A stretch of 64,000 bases of DNA from Exilibacterium tricleocarpae (GTDB lineage: Bacteria > Pseudomonadota > Gammaproteobacteria > Pseudomonadales > Cellvibrionaceae), in assembly GCF_007004655.1 (NCBI RefSeq), contig NZ_ML660095.1, positions 206,385-270,384 on the forward strand, given 5' to 3'. The notes beneath the pieces were generated by a model. That model had not been told where the DNA came from. It did no database searches and worked only from the letters and a program-made list of their open reading frames with translations. Position numbers and translations under genes: made by a program. Positions within the stretch are counted from its first letter, which is position 1. Each line of letters opens with the position of its first letter. Shown here piece after piece: positions 43,330 to 51,015 of the stretch.

Positions 43330-44601
43330 GTGGATAGAAAAATCGAGAGAGTTTACTGGACCACAAAAAAGCGTGTGCTGGGACTGGTCCTTGCCGGCGC
43401 GGGCCTGTTGGCCGTCTATCTTATGACACTCGGCGGCACTGCCGGTCACGCGCGGGCCAACCCGCAGGCCATGAATATCAGCCGAGTGCAGGAGGCGGAA
43501 TTTCTCGAGTATGTGCCGTTGGTGGGGCGAATACTGCCCATCCGGAGTGTGGTCGTCAGTGTGATACAGGGTGGCCGGGTGGAAGAAATTTTTGTTGAAG
43601 ACGGCCAGGTTGTCGACGCCGGAGACGCTATTTTACGACTCTCCAACGACGACTTTCTGCAGCGTTCGGTGGAGAACGAGAGCCGCTATATTACCACGAT
43701 CCAGCAATTGCGAGAGACCAAGCTGCAGCTCACCCGGGAACGCCTGAACGATGAAGACGAGCTTTTGGACGCCAACTATGAGCTGCTGCAGTTGGAGCGG
43801 CAGTTGGCGCGCGTGGAGGGCGCCCGGGCAAAGTTTATCGACGCTGTCAGTCGTGCCGATTACGAGGACCTGCGGGACGAAATCCACTACCGGCGCCGGA
43901 AAAACCAGGTCTTGGTTCAGAAAATGACGCAGGACGATAGCCTGCGCAAACAACAGCTCGCACAAATTGAGGACTCTCTGGCCAGAGCCGGGAAAAATCT
44001 GGAGCTGATCCGCCAATCCCACGATAACCTGAATGTCACCGCTGATATCTCGGGCCAGCTTTCCACCCTGTCTGCAGAAATCGGCAGAAGTCTCTCCAAA
44101 GGAGAGAGCATCGGCCAGATCGATGATCTGAGCAGCTTTAAGGTAAGCGCCGAGGTAGATCAGTTCTATATCGCCAAAGTCAATTTGGGGCAGGTAGCGG
44201 AAATTACGCTGAATGACGCAAAATACCTTCTCAACGTCAGTAAAATATCGCCGGAGGTTGTCGATAACGCCTTTGTCGTGGACCTCGCTTTCAGCGGCGC
44301 TGTGCCGGCGGGTATTCGCCCCGGCCAATCGTTGCAGGTTAACCTCGAACTGAGTGATCGACGGCGCAGCCTGTTGTTGAGAAAAGGCGGTTATCATCGC
44401 GATACAGGCGGACGCTGGGTTTACAAAGTCAGCACCGACGGCACCTATGCCTACCGGCAGGACGTGGTATTCGGCCGCCAGAATCCGCAGTATTATGAGG
44501 TGCTGGAGGGGTTGGAGGTGGGCGATGAAGTTATCACTTCAGGCTACGACAAATACCGGGGTTCAACAAAACTGTATTTCGATACGCCTTTATATAATTA
44601 A
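43330..44601 (+). CDS. HlyD/MacA-type periplasmic adaptor
   Basis: A 423-residue membrane fusion protein with an N-terminal anchor helix (VLGLVLAGAGLLAVYLMT), a barrel-sandwich/lipoyl segment (VVSVIQGGRVEEIFVEDGQVVDAGDAIL), a long coiled coil (residues about 120-240), and a C-terminal region with the GLEVGDEVITSG pattern. It links an inner-membrane ABC permease to a TolC-like channel. I chose the GTG at 43330 because GAGG lies just upstream and the predicted transcription start is at about 43297. The ATPase gene follows 17 bp later; the permease is encoded on the opposite strand. Confidence 0.88.
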   Translation: MDRKIERVYWTTKKRVLGLVLAGAGLLAVYLMTLGGTAGHARANPQAMNISRVQEAEFLEYVPLVGRILPIRSVVVSVIQGGRVEEIFVEDGQVVDAGDAILRLSNDDFLQRSVENESRYITTIQQLRETKLQLTRERLNDEDELLDANYELLQLERQLARVEGARAKFIDAVSRADYEDLRDEIHYRRRKNQVLVQKMTQDDSLRKQQLAQIEDSLARAGKNLELIRQSHDNLNVTADISGQLSTLSAEIGRSLSKGESIGQIDDLSSFKVSAEVDQFYIAKVNLGQVAEITLNDAKYLLNVSKISPEVVDNAFVVDLAFSGAVPAGIRPGQSLQVNLELSDRRRSLLLRKGGYHRDTGGRWVYKVSTDGTYAYRQDVVFGRQNPQYYEVLEGLEVGDEVITSGYDKYRGSTKLYFDTPLYN

Positions 44602-44618
44602 AAGTGGAAGCAGAAAAA

Positions 44619-45329
44619 ATGATTATCAAAACTCAGCAGTTGGTGAAATTCTTTTACACGGAAGAAATTGAGACAAAAGCGCTCAATGAGGTGAGTATCG
44701 AAGTCGAGGCAGGCGATTTTGTATCAATCATGGGACCCTCCGGTTGTGGGAAGTCGACGTTGCTGAATATCCTTGGGTTGATCGACAACCCCTCGGACGG
44801 GGACTACTATTTTATGGGGGAGAATGTTGCCTCGCTCTCCGAAAACCAGCGTGTGGTGCCGAGAAAAAATAATATAGGTTTTGTCTTCCAGAGCTTCAAT
44901 CTTATCGACGAACTTACCGTCTATGAGAATATAGAGCTGCCGCTGGTGTATGCCAATGCCGAGTCCGGAGAAAGAAAGAAAAAGGTCGAGTCGGTACTTG
45001 AAAAGATGAATATCGGGCACCGGCGTGACCATCTGCCACAGTATCTTTCCGGGGGCCAGCAGCAGCGGGTGGCGGTAGCCCGTGCTGTAGTCAATCAACC
45101 GGCACTGATTCTGGCCGATGAGCCCACAGGTAATCTCGACAGTGAGCACGGTGAAGAAGTTATGAAGATGCTTTGGAACCTGAATGAAGAAGGCACCACT
45201 ATCGTCATGGTCACCCACTCACAGGAAGACGCTGAGGTCGGTAAACGCATCGTGCGTATGCTCGACGGCAAGATCATTGGCGAACGCAGCAATCTACTGG
45301 CGACAGAGTACACCGGTCTGCAGGCCTGA
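44619..45329 (+). CDS. MacB/LolD-type ABC transporter ATPase
   Basis: A 236-residue ATP-binding subunit with Walker A GPSGCGKST, Q-loop FVFQSFNLI, signature LSGGQQQRVAVARA and Walker B ALILADEPTGNLDS. The ATG at 44619 has GGAAG eight bases upstream; the GTG at 44604 is an alternative. Sequence type and adjacency to the adaptor point to a MacAB-like tripartite exporter whose permease is the 814-residue protein on the minus strand. In pyoverdine producers the analogous PvdRT-OpmQ pump exports the siderophore. Confidence 0.92.
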   Translation: MIIKTQQLVKFFYTEEIETKALNEVSIEVEAGDFVSIMGPSGCGKSTLLNILGLIDNPSDGDYYFMGENVASLSENQRVVPRKNNIGFVFQSFNLIDELTVYENIELPLVYANAESGERKKKVESVLEKMNIGHRRDHLPQYLSGGQQQRVAVARAVVNQPALILADEPTGNLDSEHGEEVMKMLWNLNEEGTTIVMVTHSQEDAEVGKRIVRMLDGKIIGERSNLLATEYTGLQA

Positions 45330-45378
45330 ATCAGAGCCCTTTTGGATTATAACGCCTCTGGTTCAAAACGCTTTCGAT

Positions 45379-47436
45379 TCAAAAAACATAGCCCAAATAC
45401 ATGCGGACTCTTATGGGCTCAAAAACATGAAAGTGTTTGTCTGCCACCGGTTCGGCCTCACCCTGAAGTTGTGATTCATAAAAGTAGTTAATATCCTGAT
45501 CGTCCGAATCAAGCAGGTTCAGGATGTCCAGTGTCAGCTTGACCTTATCGTGCACCTCGTACCCTAAACGCAGGTTGACCAGCGTACTGCTATCGGCGGT
45601 TTGACCGCCCTCAAGCGGGTACTCACCAAAGTGTCTTAAACGCAGATGACTGTAAAACCTGTCATTAATCTTTGTATGTATTCCTGCGCTTAGCACACTT
45701 TCCAGCGCTCCCGGGATATCGTCGTATCCCTCGAGTTCCTCATCTAAACGGGCATCCGTGTAAGCATATTCAATATCCAGGGTCCAGTGGTCATTGAATT
45801 GATAGTAGGTGGTCAGCTCTACGCCCTTGCGACGGCTGCCGACACCGGTGTCTTCGGTGGTTCCCTCATCGCCGACGAACAGCAACTCGGAATCGATCTC
45901 CAGGCGCCACAGCGCTATTGACGCATTGAGTTTGTCGGTCAGGAAAGCGCGCACGCCGAACTCGTAACCCAGGGTATCAACGAGAGCATCGACGGTATCG
46001 AGCGGCTCGCCGCTGTTGGGGTCGGCGCTGATAGTGGTGCCGCGGGCATCGTTCGAGTGAAAACCCTGTCCGATACTCACATAGGTTTCATAAGAGTCGT
46101 CGAACGTATAGACCAAACTCAGGGAGGCCGTGACAATGTCATCGCTCTCCGTCCCCTCGTTCAGTGGCAGGGTACGCGGGTCTGCCGCTGCCAGCGTGGT
46201 GACATCGAAATCATGGTAGTCATAGCGAACGCCCAGGACGCTGCGAAGATGATCATTCCACTGCAGGGTGTTCTCCCAATACAGGCTGGCGCTGTACTGC
46301 TCGACGGCATCCATCCGGGAAACGCCGGTCCGGCGGCGCTCGCGAGAACTTAGCAGGCCCACCTCATCGATGTCGTCGAGGCGAAACTGGGTGCCGAACA
46401 GGTTGCTGACGGGCCTGTCGAACCACTTGCTGCCTCGGGTGTATGCGATATCCCAGCCGTAAATAGTGCGTTCGTCTATCTGTTGAAACTGGTCGCCCTC
46501 CGGGTTGGTAAAGTAGCTGAAGTTGGACCATAAATCCATGTCGTACTGAATGGCATAAAGGCTGGCCTTAATCTGTGACACAGCGCTTTGGCGCTGCCAG
46601 TGGGCCGACAGGCTATAGCGGCTCGAGCTGCCGCCGACGGAGTCATCTATCGAACCCAGGTCTGAAATAAGCCCCTGGCGGACGGCGCGCTCGGGAATCT
46701 GGTCAGCGGAGTTCCAGTCGTTGTCGTAAGCCATCAATGTCAGGTGAAACTGTTCCGTCTTATCGCCCCAAACCTGCTTTAGCCAGATATTCGTCTTGTC
46801 AATGTCTTCGCTGATATCTTCCCACGGCCCGTCGTAGGTCTGGTGCTCGACTCCATAGATGAGCCTGCCGGACCCGACTGGTAATTTGCCGGTGACAAGA
46901 ATACGTCCAAAGGAATCCTCGCCCAGCCCTATATTGATTTCACTCGTGTTGAGGTCTGATGCCGAGGTGATATGCGCTGACCCGGTCCCGGAGAAATCGC
47001 CAACATCGGCGTAATAAGAACCTTTCTTATAGGTAATCTCGCTGACCAACTCGGGAATGATAAAGTTGAGATCAGTGTAGCCCTGCCCGTGGCCGTGGCT
47101 GCGCATGTTTACCGGCATAGCATCGATCTTGGTGGCAAAGTCCGTACCGTGGTCCAGGTTGAAGCCGCGCAGAAAATACTGATTCGCCTTGCCGCTGCCG
47201 CTGTGCTGAGTGGCCACCATTCCCGGCACGACTTCGAGAATTTCACCGGCCCGCAACAGTGGCCGCACGGCTAGATCATCTTGCGATACACGCCCTTCGG
47301 AGGCTGAAATCGCCTCGCCGATAAGATTGGCCTGGCGTCCCGTGACTGTTACTTCTTCAAGGCTGCCGTGAGCCATGGCCAGGTTGGTAGAAACTGCGGC
47401 GCTGACCAAACACCAGCGGCAAAGAAATTTTTCCAT
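45379..47436 (-). CDS. TonB-dependent receptor of the NRPS locus
   Basis: A 685-residue outer membrane receptor. I start at 47436, where GAGGT lies eight bases upstream. The plug has RGFNLDHGTDFATKIDAMP and the His-rich turn MRSHGHGQGYTDLNF, a pattern of a receptor subfamily seen with HupE/UreJ-like permeases; the barrel ends RVRMYLGYVF. Expression is probably coupled to the permease gene 69 bp upstream. It may import the locus's own product or a metal complex. Which one cannot be decided from sequence. Confidence 0.88.
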   Translation of the reverse strand: MEKFLCRWCLVSAAVSTNLAMAHGSLEEVTVTGRQANLIGEAISASEGRVSQDDLAVRPLLRAGEILEVVPGMVATQHSGSGKANQYFLRGFNLDHGTDFATKIDAMPVNMRSHGHGQGYTDLNFIIPELVSEITYKKGSYYADVGDFSGTGSAHITSASDLNTSEINIGLGEDSFGRILVTGKLPVGSGRLIYGVEHQTYDGPWEDISEDIDKTNIWLKQVWGDKTEQFHLTLMAYDNDWNSADQIPERAVRQGLISDLGSIDDSVGGSSSRYSLSAHWQRQSAVSQIKASLYAIQYDMDLWSNFSYFTNPEGDQFQQIDERTIYGWDIAYTRGSKWFDRPVSNLFGTQFRLDDIDEVGLLSSRERRRTGVSRMDAVEQYSASLYWENTLQWNDHLRSVLGVRYDYHDFDVTTLAAADPRTLPLNEGTESDDIVTASLSLVYTFDDSYETYVSIGQGFHSNDARGTTISADPNSGEPLDTVDALVDTLGYEFGVRAFLTDKLNASIALWRLEIDSELLFVGDEGTTEDTGVGSRRKGVELTTYYQFNDHWTLDIEYAYTDARLDEELEGYDDIPGALESVLSAGIHTKINDRFYSHLRLRHFGEYPLEGGQTADSSTLVNLRLGYEVHDKVKLTLDILNLLDSDDQDINYFYESQLQGEAEPVADKHFHVFEPIRVRMYLGYVF

Positions 47437-47505
47437 CTTGTACACCTCTAGACTGTCGACCTTAAAAATTAAGATTCACACGGCAGTCCGATCCAGTGCC
47501 GAGCG

Positions 47506-49950
47506 CTATTCGTAGCGCAGAGCCAGGACCGGGTTTGACCGTGCCGTTTGGTAGGACTGTATCGCTATCGTCAGAAAGGCAACAAGCACCGACAGCAACG
47601 TCGCCGTTAAAAAAACCAATGGATTTATGCTGGTATGGTAGTGAAAGCTCTGGAGCCACTGACTCATTACCCAATAGGCCACACAGGAGGCGGCAACCGC
47701 CGCCAGCAGTACGATATAGAGTACATTGTTGAAAAGCAACATAATAATCTGCAGGCTTGAAGCCCCAAGAACCTTGCGCACGCCTATCTCCTTGGTGCGT
47801 TGCTCGATGGTGAAGGCCGTCAAACCAAATAACCCCAGACAGGATATAAATACGCAGAGCCCGGCAAAAAGTCCCAACAGCTTCATTTGTCTAAGATCTG
47901 AGCTGTACAGTCTGTTCAGGAGGTCTTCCAGAAAGTGAAATTCAAATGGATGTTCAAAGTCAAAAGCGTCCCATTGTGCTCTGATATCGCTTAACGTATC
48001 GAACACCCCCTCCCCGGCAACGTTGATCGTCAAAATTCGGTTTTGCAACGCTTTTCTTCGCTTGTTCCAGCCCTGATAATTTGGAGGCGGAGACAGCCAA
48101 AAGAGAATGGGCTCGATTTCATGCTGCAGCCCCTGGAAATGAAAGTCTTTCATAACGCCAACAACCCGAACCGTCTCCCCCTGTTCGTAGTTTATCCGTT
48201 TGCCAATGGGGTCCTGCCATCCCATTTTCTTTACCAGGGTCTCGTTGACCAGCACCGATTTGTTGATGTCGTCCCTGGTATCGGGGTCGAAATTTCTCCC
48301 GGCGACGATATCTATCTCCATGGTGTCTATATAATGATCATCTATGTAAAACCAATTGTATGATTGCGTTTCAAAAACCCCGTTGTTGTTTTCTATTTCA
48401 GCTTGCCCGAATCCCATCTGGGAACCGACCCGGCTTCTCGATATGCTGACGTCTAAAACACTGCTGTTTTTTTTCAATTCGCCGGCAAAAGCGGGTATCT
48501 TCTCGATGCTCTCGGCGCCCTCAACGACCATGGTAATTTTGTTCTCCTTATCAAAACCCATTGACTTGCCTTGTATGTAACTCATCTGCAAATACATGAG
48601 CAGCGTGCAGGAAATAGCGCATACGGAAATCAGAAATTGAATAAAGACGAGAGTCTGTCGTATTTTTGGGTTGTTCTTTCTCAAGGTGTTGGTCGAGTTT
48701 CCTTTCGAAAGCAGCAGCGCCGGATACATACCGGATAACAGCCCCAGCGCGAAAGTGCCGGCCACCAGCATCAATATGACCTCCGGCCTGGCCAGTGGAG
48801 TTAAGGCTATCGACGTCTCAAACAGAGTGTTAAGTGATGTAAACTCCAGAGAAAACTTGGTGATTAAAAGGGCAAAGACAAGAGCGAGGGCGGAAAAAGC
48901 AACGGACTCAAAGAGGAACTGCAAGATCAGGTGCCGGCGCTGGGCGCCGAGAATTCTTCGAATGGCGACCTCTTTGGTACGCTTGGTGAAACGGGCGGTT
49001 GACAGGTTCATATAGTTGATGCAGGCTATCCCGAGCACGAAAATTGCGACAGCAGAAAATGCCAGCACGTAAAACTTACTGCCCCTTGGCCGGTCGCGCT
49101 GTGTTGTAGAGCTCAGGTGTATCTGGTTGAGTGGTTCCAGAAAGAAGTTCATGGAACTGTTAAAACTCTCTTTGTACGACGACATATACTTCTGGAAGAA
49201 GGCGTCAGAGACCTTTCTGAACTCAGCGACAGAATAGGCGGCCGGCATTAATAGATAGGTATAATCGGTCTTGGCATACCACAAATCGTGTTTGACCCTC
49301 TCGGTCAGGGTCGGGGTCATTATCGACGGTGGCTGTTCTTTGTAGGTAATCAGAGCGTCATACTTTAGGTGGGTATTTTTTGGTAAGTTATCAAACACCA
49401 ACGTTACCCGGTAGTCGGATAACTCGCCTCTCAAGACCTTCCCTATTGGGTTTTCCTGCCCAAAGTATTTCTGGGCAAAGTCCCGGCTAACAGCGATGGA
49501 CTTGGGCTCCCCCAGAGCTGTTAGAGGATCTCCATAGATGATATCGTGATTGAATACTTCAAAGATATTTTCATCGGCTAAAAAAACACTGTCCCAGCTA
49601 TAGGACTCGTCTTGGTACTGAAACAGAGAGTAGCCCGTCTGATAGCTGGAAAATCTCACAAAAGCTGCAATATCGGGATTGTTCGCCGCCAAAAACGGGC
49701 CCAGGGCATAAGCTGTTTGGGCAAAAGTATTGACACTGCCGTTGGCGTTCAACTCACTAGCGACCCGGTATAGACGCTTATTCTCAGCGAAGTGTCGGTC
49801 ATAGGTCAGCTCGTTTTGTAAATATAATCCAAGTATGATGCAGCAAGCTATGCCTATGGATAGCCCGGCGATATTGATCAGGCTATAGACTGTGTCTCTG
49901 AAAAGACCCCTATAAAAAGACTTCAGGCTACTTACCAGGATGGGCTTCAT
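47506..49950 (-). CDS. MacB/FtsX-type ABC permease (duplicated FtsX core)
   Basis: An 814-residue permease with two FtsX-type four-helix units, each with a periplasmic MacB-like domain: the first helices near residue 20 (YSLINIAGLSIGIACCIILGLYL), the block KRTKEVAIRRILGA about residue 330, and the second copy near the C-terminus with EIGVRKVLGAS. Such proteins of about 800 residues pair with a separate ATPase. The partner ATPase and adaptor are on the opposite strand and converge on this operon. Downstream lies the TonB receptor in the same direction. Confidence 0.9.
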   Translation of the reverse strand: MKPILVSSLKSFYRGLFRDTVYSLINIAGLSIGIACCIILGLYLQNELTYDRHFAENKRLYRVASELNANGSVNTFAQTAYALGPFLAANNPDIAAFVRFSSYQTGYSLFQYQDESYSWDSVFLADENIFEVFNHDIIYGDPLTALGEPKSIAVSRDFAQKYFGQENPIGKVLRGELSDYRVTLVFDNLPKNTHLKYDALITYKEQPPSIMTPTLTERVKHDLWYAKTDYTYLLMPAAYSVAEFRKVSDAFFQKYMSSYKESFNSSMNFFLEPLNQIHLSSTTQRDRPRGSKFYVLAFSAVAIFVLGIACINYMNLSTARFTKRTKEVAIRRILGAQRRHLILQFLFESVAFSALALVFALLITKFSLEFTSLNTLFETSIALTPLARPEVILMLVAGTFALGLLSGMYPALLLSKGNSTNTLRKNNPKIRQTLVFIQFLISVCAISCTLLMYLQMSYIQGKSMGFDKENKITMVVEGAESIEKIPAFAGELKKNSSVLDVSISRSRVGSQMGFGQAEIENNNGVFETQSYNWFYIDDHYIDTMEIDIVAGRNFDPDTRDDINKSVLVNETLVKKMGWQDPIGKRINYEQGETVRVVGVMKDFHFQGLQHEIEPILFWLSPPPNYQGWNKRRKALQNRILTINVAGEGVFDTLSDIRAQWDAFDFEHPFEFHFLEDLLNRLYSSDLRQMKLLGLFAGLCVFISCLGLFGLTAFTIEQRTKEIGVRKVLGASSLQIIMLLFNNVLYIVLLAAVAASCVAYWVMSQWLQSFHYHTSINPLVFLTATLLSVLVAFLTIAIQSYQTARSNPVLALRYE

Positions 49951-50302
49951 AGGCTACCAGCTTCCCTGTGGTGGCGTCAGCCTCGAATAGGCTAAGCGGG
50001 TGGGCCACTTTTCGCTGTATATAAATGCAGGTTCCACTTGTGAGGTTTCCATCCTTTAGATTTTCGGTTTCTACAGCACACTTTTTTTCGACGTCTCTAG
50101 TCGGTATTTATTGCTGGTTTTTACGCGTTCAGCTTAACAGATGCTTCGCGGCTATCATCTGGATAGTTCCATTTAAGTAAGCAGTTCCACCTGAGCGGCC
50201 CTTTCGCGGCAGCCGTGCCCCGCTAAAAATTATTGCGACAAGAAGTCGATATCAGGTTGAGTGTGTCAATATTACCCGCCGTATCAAGCTGCCCTCTCGA
50301 GT

Positions 50303-50350
50303 AAACATTGACTGAAACAAACATTGGCTGAAGCAAACATTAAGCCATAA
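50303..50350. repeat. Three 16-bp tandem units (AAACATTGRCTGAARC)
   Basis: Units at 50303-50318 and 50319-50334 differ at two positions; a third partial unit starts at 50335. The 16-bp period and the (GT)AAACAT start recall the minisatellite at 24498-24768. Confidence 0.7.
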
Positions 50351-50408
50351 CTTTTGCTCAGCACTTTCAACAGCTTAGCAAGTGCTTTTGGCAGTTGACG
50401 ATTTCAGT

Positions 50409-50423
50409 GTTTCAAAATAAAAC
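50409..50423. promoter_or_regulatory. Palindromic operator site C
   Basis: GTTTCA-AAA-TAAAAC, one mismatch from the perfect site, 24 bp centre-to-centre from site D. Confidence 0.55.
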
Positions 50424-50432
50424 ATACCGGAC

Positions 50433-50447
50433 GTTTCACTCTGAAAC
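50433..50447. promoter_or_regulatory. Palindromic operator site D
   Basis: GTTTCA-CTC-TGAAAC, a perfect palindrome. Sites C and D form a tandem pair in the divergent region between permease and acylase, as expected for an enhancer bound by NtrC-family oligomers. Confidence 0.65.
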
Positions 50448-51015
50448 ACTGCGTGCTGCCGTATTCCCAACCATGCTCGCAAACGCTTGTTTTCTTTCAG
50501 GTATATCAATGAGGAATGAAAACTGCTTGCCTGAGGAATGCGATAATCGATATCTTTTGAAAAACCAAAGCCCTTGGGTGTAAGTGGTCGAAGCCTGTGG
50601 AGATTTATAGATCATGGCGTGTTTTCTGTCGGGACTAAAGCATTATTCTTGGTTCTTGTATCTTGGCAATGTTCATTTTCTTCACAACTCTTGGCGTAAT
50701 TTTAAGGTTCGGGAAAAATTGCCTGACAGCAATATATTGCAAATATTTTATTTTCATTGACCCTGATCATCGACTAGGGTTGTTAGCTGCAACCGATAGC
50801 CCACACCTCGGTCACAATTTTGAGTGTCGGGTTTTTAGCATTTATACGGGATAAAATTTAGGTGTGCTGTTGGTGAATTTTGCTTGGGATTTTCCTGGAG
50901 AAACACTGCTGAAGTTCTACTTTACCCAGTTTTTTTACGCGCGATGCAGGCGCCAGCCGGAGTGGATGGATATCAAGACAACAATCAGCGGAAAAGGAAC
51001 GTTTGGAGTACAAGA

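Larger units (their letters stand above)
49951..51015. other. 1,065-bp divergent intergenic region with operator sites
   Basis: This gap separates the minus-strand permease and plus-strand acylase genes. It contains three 16-bp AAACATTG repeats (50303-50350) and two operator palindromes (50409-50447). Short reading frames at 50395-50583 and 50663-50854 have no ribosome binding site and no protein-like composition. A weak GG-N10-GC pattern around 50776-50790 is too poor to call a sigma-54 promoter. Confidence 0.6.

Noticed and set aside
50776-50792. GG-N10-GC pattern as a second sigma-54 promoter
   Set aside because: Apart from the spacing, the flanking bases match the consensus poorly; many such patterns arise by chance.
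50395-50854. Two small frames in the permease/acylase intergenic region
   Set aside because: No ribosome binding site, and one overlaps the operator palindromes.
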